A stretch of 5,869 nt of DNA from an uncultured Gammaproteobacteria bacterium (lineage in GTDB: Bacteria > Pseudomonadota > Gammaproteobacteria > GCA-001735895). Below are positions 1 through 5,814 of this stretch, one piece after another. Each line of letters starts with the position of its first letter. Position 1 is the stretch's first letter. The stretch spans positions 1-5,869 of the forward strand of contig CALJQI010000023.1 in NCBI GenBank assembly GCA_937980285.1. The letters run 5' to 3'. The notes beneath the pieces were generated by a model that saw nothing but the letters and a program-made list of their open reading frames with translations, did no database searches and was not told where the DNA came from. A program made the translations under genes and the position numbers.

Positions 1-939
1 GGGAGAGCGTTGCAGATGGTATGGCAATGCCGAGGTCAGCTGGTCGAGATAAGCCAGTTCCTCGAGTTTGCCGCGGTAGCGTGTTATCGCGCTCATACCG
101 CCTGCGTTGGTAAAAAGGCCGAGCTGCGGCGGCGGCTCGGCGGGGGCGTGGAGGCTTAGGCCCGGGGCATGACGCAGCGGTTGCAGCGGACTTTCGACGA
201 CGTTTATCACGCCCAGTGGGCTGGAGCGTGTTTCGATGATGCGGGTACCGGGGATGCGCAGGACCTGGCTGAGTTCCTTGTAGGGAGAAACCACCGGATC
301 GCTCCAGGCGGCGGGCAGCTGGTAGAGGATCAGCGTTGCTATGGCAAATGCCGTCAGCGCCGGCCAGCTGCGGCCGCGACATTCAATCCAGACAATCGCA
401 GCGGCGCCAAAGCCGAGCACCGATACCAGGATCAGCGCCTGCGATGGCGAAAGCAGGAATAGCAGGCCTATGATGCCCAGCGCACCGAGGCCGGCGCCCA
501 GCAGGTCGGCCGCATAGATTCGCGCCAGTTGGCCGCGGAATTCGATCAGGGCCATGCCGATTAGGTTTGCCGCGAAGAAAAAAGGCAGCGTCAGTAACAG
601 GATGACAAGCGCCAGGCGCAACCAGTGCTGGTGATCCCAGATAAGCTCTTCAGGGTTGAAGGAAAGTCGTTGTGCCAGTAAAAAACCCAGTAGCGCCGAT
701 AGCGCGAACAGGCAGGCCTGGCTGGTCGCGAAACTGCGGAATCGCCCGGCCAGGCGCGGCGCGACGAACACCAGCAGGCTGCCGCTAACGCCGAAACCGA
801 GCAGCGCGATGCTGACCACCAGGTAAGCGAAGTGGTGCCACTGGATCAGTGAAAACAGCGCCATTAGCAAAACCTCGTAAGCCAGTACCGCTGCGGACAT
901 CAGGGCGATGGCAATCCTCGGTTGTGAGATCTGCTCCAC
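1..939 (-). CDS. Spermidine-synthase-like multi-pass membrane protein (partial, C-terminus outside window)
   Basis: The minus-strand frame is open for 313 codons from a GTG at 937-939 to the left edge, so only the N-terminal part is present. Seven hydrophobic segments are visible at about residues 9-32, 37-60, 69-89, 107-132, 142-163, 168-185 and 192-209. A soluble region follows, with SPYKELSQVL near 218-227, SSPLGVINVVESP near 239-251, RHAPGLSL near 256-263 and PPPQLGLF near 269-276. This order matches the family in which a membrane domain precedes a spermidine-synthase-like Rossmann domain; the nucleotide-binding part would lie beyond the edge. The substrate is unknown, and true polyamine synthesis should not be assumed. 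The GTG start is preferred because it gives a complete first membrane helix. ATG at 898-900 is the alternative; neither has a clear Shine-Dalgarno sequence. It begins 7 bases after the pcm stop, suggesting one operon with translational coupling. Confidence 0.8.
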   Translation of the reverse strand, partial: MEQISQPRIAIALMSAAVLAYEVLLMALFSLIQWHHFAYLVVSIALLGFGVSGSLLVFVAPRLAGRFRSFATSQACLFALSALLGFLLAQRLSFNPEELIWDHQHWLRLALVILLLTLPFFFAANLIGMALIEFRGQLARIYAADLLGAGLGALGIIGLLFLLSPSQALILVSVLGFGAAAIVWIECRGRSWPALTAFAIATLILYQLPAAWSDPVVSPYKELSQVLRIPGTRIIETRSSPLGVINVVESPLQPLRHAPGLSLHAPAEPPPQLGLFTNAGGMSAITRYRGKLEELAYLDQLTSALPYHLQRSP

Positions 940-946
940 GCTGTGA

Positions 947-1711
947 CTAGTGGCTACCGGTGAGCGGCACGAACCTGACCGGCAGAACCTGGCGCGTGAT
1001 CACCTCTTCGGAATCGATGCGCGTGATCAGTATCAGTTCCTGGGTCGAAAAGCGGCTGCCGACCGGGATGATCATTTTTCCGCCGATAGCGAGCTGTTTG
1101 ACCAGTGGAGGAGGAATGTGGCTCGCGGCAGCGGTGACGATAATCGCGTCGAAGGGCGCCTGTTCGGCCCAGCCGTAGTAGCCATCGCCGACGCGCAGCT
1201 CAATCCTGTCATAGCCGAGGCGCCTTAACAGCGAGTCTGCCCGCTTTGCCAGTGGCTCGATGATTTCGATGCTCCACACGCGGGTGTCGAGTTCGGCCAG
1301 CACTGCCGCCTGGTAACCGGAACCGGTACCGATTTCAAGTACTTTCTGCCCGGCTTCGAGCTCCAGCAGGTCGGTCATGATGGCGACGATGTAAGGCTGG
1401 GAGATAGTTTGACCATGCCCGATAGGTAGCGGCCGATTGCGGTAAGCGTCACCGACCAGGTCGGCCGGTACGAATTCATGCCGTGGCACGCTTGCCATTG
1501 CCGCGAGCACGCGTTCGTCGAGCGCCGCGCGTTTGAGGTAGGCGCTGGTGGCGCGCACATCGTTTTCGATCAGGCGTATCATGTTTTCGCGCCGGGCCTG
1601 AAAATCGTCGTCGGCGTTCGCGCATTCGACTGCCAGGATCAGGCTTGCAGCGATCAACAGGGCTTCAACTGCGGAGGTGATGAAGCTACGATAAGAGTCA
1701 ATTGCGAACAT
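947..1711 (-). CDS. pcm: Protein-L-isoaspartate O-methyltransferase with N-terminal export/anchor segment
   Basis: This 254-residue protein belongs to the PCMT family, which uses S-adenosylmethionine to methylate L-isoaspartyl residues in aged proteins and so starts their repair. Family hallmarks are VPRHEFVP near residues 75-82, the segment around GHGQTISQPYIVA near 98-110, the SAM-binding motif VLEIGTGSGYQAAVLAEL at 124-141, and the C-terminal GGKMIIPVG near 210-218. Unusually, a hydrophobic stretch at about 11-30 precedes the catalytic domain and ends in AxA-like ANA at 31-33, before DDD. This resembles a signal peptide or N-terminal anchor, although Glu16 and Glu29 lie in the region and the n-region is only weakly positive. 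The ATG is supported by AAGGA seven bases upstream and by a strong promoter. A cytoplasmic start at Met44 has no Shine-Dalgarno sequence. It is the first gene of a minus-strand pair with the spermidine-synthase-like protein. Confidence 0.92.
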   Translation of the reverse strand: MFAIDSYRSFITSAVEALLIAASLILAVECANADDDFQARRENMIRLIENDVRATSAYLKRAALDERVLAAMASVPRHEFVPADLVGDAYRNRPLPIGHGQTISQPYIVAIMTDLLELEAGQKVLEIGTGSGYQAAVLAELDTRVWSIEIIEPLAKRADSLLRRLGYDRIELRVGDGYYGWAEQAPFDAIIVTAAASHIPPPLVKQLAIGGKMIIPVGSRFSTQELILITRIDSEEVITRQVLPVRFVPLTGSH

Positions 1712-1733
1712 CTTTAAATCCTTTTGCCTGAAA

Positions 1734-1747
1734 CCCTGCAACCAGGG
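1734..1747 (-). repeat. Inverted repeat at the predicted 5' end of the pcm mRNA
   Basis: CCCTG, four bases, then CAGGG form a perfect 5-bp stem with a 4-base loop. The arm at 1747 coincides with the predicted pcm transcription start, so the pcm mRNA would begin directly with this hairpin. It could protect the 5' end of the message or be an operator at +1. The sequence is seen; the role is inferred. Confidence 0.4.
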
Positions 1748-1753
1748 AAGCAG

Positions 1754-1782
1754 ATTATAAGCTTGAAACCCTACATCGCCAA
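1754..1782 (-). promoter_or_regulatory. Sigma70-type promoter of pcm
   Basis: Read on the minus strand, TTGGCG (1782-1777) is followed after exactly 17 bases by a perfect TATAAT (1759-1754). Transcription would start near 1747, giving a leader of about 36 bases before the pcm ATG. A ribosome site AAGGA lies at 1719-1723. The -35 box lies within codons 5-7 of the divergent Mut7-C gene, so the two genes share their control region. Confidence 0.7.
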
Positions 1783-2515
1783 TTTTCGTTTTTACGAAGA
1801 ACTCAATGATTTTCTCGCGCCCGAGTGTCACAAGAAAACCGTCGAGTACCGCTTTGACGGCCGGCCCGCGATCAAGGATCCGATCGAAACCCTGGGGGTG
1901 CCGCATAGCGAAGTCGACCTGGTCCTGGTGAACGACGAATCGGTGGGGTTCGATTACCGCTTGCGGCACGGCGATCGTGTCGCTGTCTATCCGCTGTTCG
2001 AAAGTCTCGATATCTCTCCGCTGCAGCACCTGCGCGCAAAACCGCTGCGCGTCACTCGATTCATGGTCGATGTCAATCTGGGCAAGCTCGCGCGCCTGCT
2101 GCGCATGCTCGGATTCGACAGCGCTTACGGTAATCGCCTCGAGGACGGCGAAATTGTCGAGATCGCGGTTCGCGAAAAGCGCATCATCCTGACGCGCGAC
2201 CGGCGCCTGCTGTTTCGCAAGGCGGTTAGCCATGGCTTCTGGGTACGTTCGGACGATCCCGAGACCCAGCTGCAGGAAGTCATGCAGCGACTCGACCTTG
2301 CCGGGCAGGTCAAGCCGCTGCAGCGCTGCCTGCAGTGTAACGGGTTGATTGAAAGCGTCGATGCCGAACAGGTCTGGTCCAGTCTCCAACCTTTGACGCG
2401 GCGCTATTACAGTGAATTTTATCGCTGCGGCGACTGCCGCAGGATTTACTGGGAAGGCTCGCATGTCGAGCACATGAGCGAAGCTATTCGTCAGATGCTC
2501 GGGCCGCGGCGCTAG
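1763..2515 (+). CDS. Ubiquitin-like domain / Mut7-C PIN-like RNase domain protein with zinc ribbon
   Basis: From the TTG at 1763 the product is 250 residues. Residues about 8-85 form the ubiquitin-like (ThiS/MoaD-type) domain seen at the N-terminus of Mut7-C proteins (FRFYEELNDFL, then GRPAIKDPIETLGVP and HGDRVAVYPLFESLDI). The Mut7-C PIN-like nuclease domain follows, with FMVDVNLGKLARLLRMLGFD near 100-119 and ILTRDRRLL near 142-150. The acidic residues near 103 and 146 are candidate metal ligands. Two CxxC pairs (C189/C192 and C222/C225) make a zinc ribbon. The family is predicted to cleave RNA, but its substrate is not known to me. The start is uncertain. TTG at 1763 leaves only seven residues before the conserved RFYEELNDF and no close Shine-Dalgarno sequence. 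TTG at 1724 would add 13 residues but lies against the pcm ribosome site. The gene is divergent from pcm and convergent with the coiled-coil gene. Confidence 0.88.
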   Translation: MKPYIANFRFYEELNDFLAPECHKKTVEYRFDGRPAIKDPIETLGVPHSEVDLVLVNDESVGFDYRLRHGDRVAVYPLFESLDISPLQHLRAKPLRVTRFMVDVNLGKLARLLRMLGFDSAYGNRLEDGEIVEIAVREKRIILTRDRRLLFRKAVSHGFWVRSDDPETQLQEVMQRLDLAGQVKPLQRCLQCNGLIESVDAEQVWSSLQPLTRRYYSEFYRCGDCRRIYWEGSHVEHMSEAIRQMLGPRR

Positions 2516-2681
2516 CCGTCAATTGCTTCAATTGGCGTTGGCACAGTTCGATACTGTCGCCTAGCTGTTTTGCGCGCTGTTCGAGGCTATGCGACGGGCT
2601 ACGTTCGAGCGCATCGTTTACGCGGCGTAACTCGTGCCGTAGCGCCGCTATTTCCTGCCGGAGTTGCTGTTCTGCTGACAT
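2484..2681 (-). CDS. Small coiled-coil protein of unknown function
   Basis: This minus-strand frame encodes 65 residues, rich in Gln, Glu, Arg and Leu. Heptad-like hydrophobic spacing runs through most of it (QLRQEIAALRHELRRVNDAL, then RAKQLGDSIELCQRQLKQL), predicting one or two amphipathic helices with a break near SPSHS (residues 28-32). It has no signal peptide, membrane segment or enzyme motif. An AGGG sequence lies about ten bases before the ATG. The gene fills most of the gap between the Mut7-C gene and rpe, and its last 32 bases overlap the 3' end of the Mut7-C gene tail to tail. The coherent protein composition in a region otherwise without genes is the main argument that it is real. 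I do not recognise the family; a small structural or adaptor protein is possible, but this is a guess. Confidence 0.6.
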   Translation of the reverse strand: MSAEQQLRQEIAALRHELRRVNDALERSPSHSLEQRAKQLGDSIELCQRQLKQLTASAAARASDE

Positions 2682-2765
2682 CTGCTTTGCGCCCTGGACT
2701 GGTCACGGCCAGTTTAACAGTCTTGCGTGGCCGCAGCGCATTGGGGTTAGTCGCTGTTATCCATT

Positions 2766-2796
2766 TTGACCAGGCTGAAATCGGTGCTGATATGGT
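2766..2796 (+). promoter_or_regulatory. Candidate promoter of rpe
   Basis: TTGACC (2766-2771) is five of six to the -35 consensus. TATGGT (2791-2796) is four of six to -10 and carries the extended TGn motif (TGATATGGT). The 19-base spacer is long, but an extended -10 can compensate. Transcription would start near 2803, about 28 bases before the rpe ATG. The 149 bases between the coiled-coil gene and rpe hold nothing else I can support. Confidence 0.4.
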
Positions 2797-2830
2797 GTAA
2801 ATTGCCAGCCACTTGCAGCCAGGAAATGCC

Positions 2831-3526
2831 ATGACCGATTACCAGATTGCCCCGTCGATTCTGTCCGCCGATTTCGCGCGACTTGGCGAAGAAGTCGATA
2901 ACGTGCTCGCCTCGGGCGCCGATATCGTGCACTTCGACGTAATGGACAACCATTATGTCCCCAACCTGACGATTGGCCCGCTGGTGTGCGAGGCGCTGCG
3001 CAAGCATGGCGTCGAGGCGCCGATCGACGTGCACCTGATGGTCAAGCCGGTGGATCGCATCATCCCCGACTTCGCCAGCGCCGGCGCCAGCTACATTACC
3101 TTTCATCCCGAGGCTTCCGAGCATATCGATCGCAGCCTGTCGCTGATCCGCGACAGCGGCTGCCGCTCGGGGCTGGTGTTCAATCCGGCGACGCCGCTCG
3201 GTTACCTCGACCATGTCATGGACAAGGTCGACATGGTTCTGCTGATGTCGGTAAACCCGGGATTCGGCGGACAGAGCTTTATTCCAGCGACGCTGGACAA
3301 GCTGCGTAGCGCGCGCCGCATGATCGATGAATCGGGATTCGATATCCGCCTCGAGATCGACGGTGGCGTCAAGGTCGACAATATCGCCGAAATCGCCGCC
3401 GCCGGCGCCGATACCTTTGTCGCGGGTTCCGGGATTTTCGGCGGCGCCCGCTCCGACGATCCGAATCGCTACGACAGCATCCTGCGGCAAATGCGCGCCG
3501 AACTGGAGCGAGCGGCGTCGATCTAG
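2831..3526 (+). CDS. rpe: Ribulose-phosphate 3-epimerase
   Basis: The 231-residue product has the usual length for this cytoplasmic TIM-barrel enzyme, which interconverts D-ribulose 5-phosphate and D-xylulose 5-phosphate in the pentose phosphate pathway. Family motifs are intact: APSILSADF at residues 7-15, HFDVMDNHYVPN at 34-45, DVHLMV at 66-71, MSVNPGFGGQ at 139-148, EIDGGV at 175-180 and the phosphate-binding VAGSGIFG at 197-204. The expected metal and catalytic residues H34, D36, H68 and D177 are all present. ATG at 2831 is chosen over an in-frame TTG at 2813 because AGGA lies six bases before it and the protein then begins at the family's normal N-terminus. It stands upstream of the trp genes, a common neighbourhood in gammaproteobacteria. 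The trp leader has its own apparent promoter, and no strong terminator follows rpe, so read-through into trp is possible. Confidence 0.97.
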   Translation: MTDYQIAPSILSADFARLGEEVDNVLASGADIVHFDVMDNHYVPNLTIGPLVCEALRKHGVEAPIDVHLMVKPVDRIIPDFASAGASYITFHPEASEHIDRSLSLIRDSGCRSGLVFNPATPLGYLDHVMDKVDMVLLMSVNPGFGGQSFIPATLDKLRSARRMIDESGFDIRLEIDGGVKVDNIAEIAAAGADTFVAGSGIFGGARSDDPNRYDSILRQMRAELERAASI

Positions 3527-3542
3527 ACTGGTGTAATTAGTC
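3526..3542 (+). promoter_or_regulatory. Palindrome resembling a TrpR operator (tentative)
   Basis: The palindrome GACT...AGTC immediately follows the rpe stop. Its core ACTGGT-GTA-ATTAGT resembles the paired ACTAGT half-sites bound by the Trp repressor, each differing at one base, but with a three-base instead of two-base centre. It lies just upstream of the candidate trp -35 box rather than over the -10. The similarity is modest and could be chance. Confidence 0.2.
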
Positions 3543-3543
3543 A

Positions 3544-3572
3544 TGGTCATGCCCGAAAGGCTGTGATAGATT
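3544..3572 (+). promoter_or_regulatory. Candidate promoter of the trp leader and trpEGD
   Basis: TGGTCA (3544-3549, four of six to -35) is followed after 17 bases by TAGATT (3567-3572, four of six to -10), preceded by the extended TGn motif (TGATAGATT). Transcription from near 3579 would give a short leader ending at the trpL ATG at 3601. This short-leader geometry fits an attenuator-controlled operon. Confidence 0.4.
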
Positions 3573-3600
3573 CTGACGCCTGACCAGGCAGTTTGTACAC

Positions 3601-3654
3601 ATGACTCAAGAACGCTTACAGAAAATCGAGGGTAGCCAAAGCTGGCGATGGTGA
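3601..3654 (+). CDS. trpL: trp operon leader peptide
   Basis: A 17-codon frame reads MTQERLQKIEGSQSWRW and ends at TGA. Two Trp residues, at positions 15 and 17 directly before the stop, are the signature of a tryptophan leader peptide, whose translation rate senses charged tRNA-Trp. It sits 56 bases before trpE and its 3' half lies inside a terminator-like hairpin. The only ribosome-site candidate is AGG at 3586-3588, 12 bases before the ATG, so initiation may be weak. No homologue comparison was possible, but Trp is rare and this placement is very specific. Confidence 0.78.
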   Translation: MTQERLQKIEGSQSWRW

Positions 3655-3690
3655 TCGCAAGCTGCTGTACCCCTTGTTTCGTTTTCTGTT
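3630..3690 (+). terminator. trp attenuator hairpin and U-rich run
   Basis: The arms read GGGTA-GC-(CAA)-AGCT-(G)-GCGAT, loop GGTG (3650-3653), then ATCGC-(A)-AGCT-GC-(TG)-TACCC. This gives an interrupted stem of about 16 base pairs ending at 3672. A T-rich run (CTTGTTTCGTTTTCTGTT, 3673-3690) follows, as in an intrinsic terminator, although the T run is broken by C and G. Both Trp codons of trpL and its stop lie within the 5' arm and loop. A ribosome stalled at these codons would therefore block the hairpin and let transcription enter trpE; after release the hairpin could form. Confidence 0.6.
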
Positions 3691-3710
3691 CAACCGTTTA
3701 AGAGTCACTC

Positions 3711-5219
3711 ATGAACCTCAATCAATTCAATAAAATCAGGCGTGATTACAACCGCATCCCGCTGGTGCGTGAAATTTTCGCCGATCTCGATACCCCGTTA
3801 AGCGCCTATCTAAAGCTCGCCGACGCGCCTTACAGCTACCTCTTCGAATCGGTGCAGGGCGGCGAGAAATGGGGTCGTTACTCGATTATCGGCATGGCCT
3901 GCAGCACCCGCATCAAGGTGTTCGGCCGGCGCGCGACGCTGGAGGTCGACGGCCAGGTCATCAGCGAGGAAGAAACCGACGATCCGTTGAAATTCATCGA
4001 GGATTACCTCGATTTCTTCAAGGTCGCCGAGGCCGAATGCCTGCCCAAGTTTCATGGCGGCCTGGTGGGTTATTTCGGTTACGACACGATTCGCTACATC
4101 GAACCGAAACTGGCCGACTGCCCCAATCCCGACAAGCACGAAACCCCCGATATCCTGCTGATGCTGAGCGACCGCCTGGTGGTTTTCGATAACCTGTCGT
4201 CGCGCATGTTCCTGGTTGTGCACGTCGAACCCTCGGAGAAAGACGCATGGCATGAAGGCCAGCGCCAGCTCGATCAGCTCGAAGCGCAACTGAAGTCGGT
4301 GCGGCTCGAGGATAACCCGGTTGCATCGGAACAGGCCGTTAGCGAGAAGGATTTCACCTCGGAGTTTACCCAGCAAGGTTTCGAGGCGGCGGTGGACAAG
4401 GCGCGACAGTACATAATCGACGGCGACGCGATGCAGATCGTGCTGTCGCAGCGGCTGTCGATTCCTTATCGCTCGGCGCCGGTCAACCTGTACCGTGCGC
4501 TGCGCAGTCTCAACCCGTCGCCTTATCTCTATTATCTCAATCTCGGCGATCACCACGTGGTCGGTTCGTCGCCCGAGATCCTGGTGCGGCTCGAGGACGA
4601 GGCGGTGACGGTGCGACCGATCGCCGGTACGCGCCCGCGCGGCAAAACGCCGGCCGAGGACCAGGCGCTGGAGCAGGAATTGCTCAACGACCCGAAGGAA
4701 CTGGCCGAGCACCTGATGCTGATCGATCTCGGGCGCAACGACGCCGGACGGGTCAGCCAGGTCGGCAGTGTTTCGCTTACCGAAAAGATGATTGTCGAAC
4801 GCTACTCGCACGTAATGCACATCGTTTCCAACGTCGAGGGGCAGATCAGGCCTGAAATGTCGGCTTTCGACGTGCTGCGCGCGACTTTCCCGGCGGGCAC
4901 GGTTTCGGGCGCGCCCAAGATCAGGGCGATGGAAATCATCGATGAGCTGGAGCCGGTCAAGCGCGGCATTTATTCCGGCGCGGTCGGTTACATCTCCTGG
5001 AGCGGCAATATGGATACCGCGATCGCGATTCGCACCGCGGTGATCAAGGATGAGCAGCTTTATATTCAGGCTGGTGCCGGCATAGTTTACGATTCGGTGC
5101 CGGAAAACGAATGGGCCGAAACCATGAACAAGGGACGCGCGATTTTTCGCGCGGTGGCGCTGGCCGAGGCCGGCCTGCCGTCCCGCGATCCCTGTGCCGA
5201 GAGTGGGGACGAATCATGA
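3711..5219 (+). CDS. trpE: Anthranilate synthase component I
   Basis: The 502-residue product is the chorismate-converting subunit that, with ammonia from TrpG, makes anthranilate, the first committed step of tryptophan synthesis. The N-terminal regulatory domain carries YLFESVQGGEKWGRYSIIG (43-61); Ser47 of LFES corresponds to the LxES serine linked to tryptophan feedback inhibition. The chorismate-binding domain (about 223-480) has PIAGTRPRG (303-311), DPKELAEHLMLIDLGRND (327-344), FPAGTVSGAPK (393-403) and GAGIVYDSVPENEW (455-468), all intact. The LIDLGRND form and the dedicated trp context favour TrpE over PabB. The ATG has TAAGAG six bases upstream. The gene follows the leader peptide and attenuator, and its stop overlaps the trpG start (ATGA). 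Confidence 0.97.
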   Translation: MNLNQFNKIRRDYNRIPLVREIFADLDTPLSAYLKLADAPYSYLFESVQGGEKWGRYSIIGMACSTRIKVFGRRATLEVDGQVISEEETDDPLKFIEDYLDFFKVAEAECLPKFHGGLVGYFGYDTIRYIEPKLADCPNPDKHETPDILLMLSDRLVVFDNLSSRMFLVVHVEPSEKDAWHEGQRQLDQLEAQLKSVRLEDNPVASEQAVSEKDFTSEFTQQGFEAAVDKARQYIIDGDAMQIVLSQRLSIPYRSAPVNLYRALRSLNPSPYLYYLNLGDHHVVGSSPEILVRLEDEAVTVRPIAGTRPRGKTPAEDQALEQELLNDPKELAEHLMLIDLGRNDAGRVSQVGSVSLTEKMIVERYSHVMHIVSNVEGQIRPEMSAFDVLRATFPAGTVSGAPKIRAMEIIDELEPVKRGIYSGAVGYISWSGNMDTAIAIRTAVIKDEQLYIQAGAGIVYDSVPENEWAETMNKGRAIFRAVALAEAGLPSRDPCAESGDES

Positions 5220-5806
5220 AAGTGCTGATGATCGATAACTACGACTCCTTCACCTATAACCTGGTGCAGTACCTGGGCGAGCGCGAGGCCGAGGTCGAGG
5301 TGGTGCGCAACGATCAGATCGGCGTCGACCAGGTGCTGGCCTCGGACGCCAGCCATATCATGGTGTCGCCGGGACCCTGCACCCCGAACGAGGCCGGCAT
5401 ATCGATGGCCGCGATCGAGGCGCTGGCCGGGCACAAACCGATACTCGGGGTTTGCCTCGGTCATCAGAGTATCGGCCAGGTGTTCGGCGGCAAGATCGTG
5501 CATGCGCGCGAAATCATGCATGGCAAGACCTCGCCGGTATTCCATACCGCTAGCGGCGTTTTCGAAGGTTTCGACAGCCCGTTCATCGCCACCCGTTATC
5601 ATTCGCTGGTGATTGAGAAAGACTCGTTACCGGATTGCCTCGAGGTTACCGCCTGGACCGAAAACGAAGATGGCGAGATGGATGAAATCATGGGCGTGCG
5701 TCATCGCGAGCTACAGATCGAGGGCGTTCAGTTTCACCCGGAGTCGATCTTGACCGATAATGGCCACGCGCTGTTGCGCAATTTTCTTCAACAAGCAGTT
5801 TCATAG
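5216..5806 (+). CDS. trpG: Anthranilate synthase component II, glutamine amidotransferase
   Basis: The 196-residue class I glutamine amidotransferase releases ammonia from glutamine and delivers it to TrpE. Conserved elements are IDNYDSFTYNLVQYL (6-20), SPGPCTPNEAGIS (51-63), GVCLGHQSIGQ (78-88) with the nucleophile Cys80, RYHSLV (127-132), and GVQFHPESILT (170-180) with His174 and Glu176 completing the triad. The length is normal for a stand-alone subunit, and it is not fused to TrpD as in enteric bacteria. The start at 5216 overlaps the trpE stop by four bases, with GGGGA six bases upstream, implying coupled translation and balanced subunit amounts. A longer frame from GTG-type starts near 5111 is only trpE sequence in another frame. 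The same protein may also serve PabB in folate synthesis in bacteria lacking pabA; that cannot be judged here. Confidence 0.97.
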   Translation: MKVLMIDNYDSFTYNLVQYLGEREAEVEVVRNDQIGVDQVLASDASHIMVSPGPCTPNEAGISMAAIEALAGHKPILGVCLGHQSIGQVFGGKIVHAREIMHGKTSPVFHTASGVFEGFDSPFIATRYHSLVIEKDSLPDCLEVTAWTENEDGEMDEIMGVRHRELQIEGVQFHPESILTDNGHALLRNFLQQAVS

Positions 5807-5814
5807 GGGCAGCG

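Noticed and set aside
169..462. 97-codon plus-strand open frame opposite the membrane protein gene
   Set aside because: The minus strand here encodes coherent membrane helices and family motifs. This frame shows none.
1622..1711. Lipoprotein signal ending at Cys30 of Pcm
   Set aside because: The residues before the Cys are A-V-E, and Glu at -1 does not fit a lipobox.
1712..2473. N-terminal extension of the pcm frame to a 508-codon open frame
   Set aside because: The extra part is exactly antisense to the clearly coding Mut7-C gene. The PCMT homology and the ribosome site begin at 1711.
2747..3550. Long minus-strand open frame opposite rpe
   Set aside because: It is the antisense shadow of rpe, with His/Arg/Val-rich low-information composition and no family motif.
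3543..3566. Seven-codon frame MVMPERL before trpL
   Set aside because: It overlaps the candidate promoter, lacks Trp codons and a ribosome site, and such short frames are expected by chance.
3578..3589. GCCT/AGGC inverted repeat as a terminator for rpe
   Set aside because: The stem is only four to five pairs, the T-run after it is poor (AGTTTGT), and it falls at the predicted start of the trp leader RNA.
3810..4820. 336-codon minus-strand open frame opposite trpE
   Set aside because: Its composition (many His, Arg, Gln, Val) is typical of an antisense frame in GC-rich DNA, and trpE is complete on the other strand.
5087..5602. Minus-strand open frame opposite the trpE end and trpG
   Set aside because: It is a shadow of two intact genes without ribosome site or recognisable domain.
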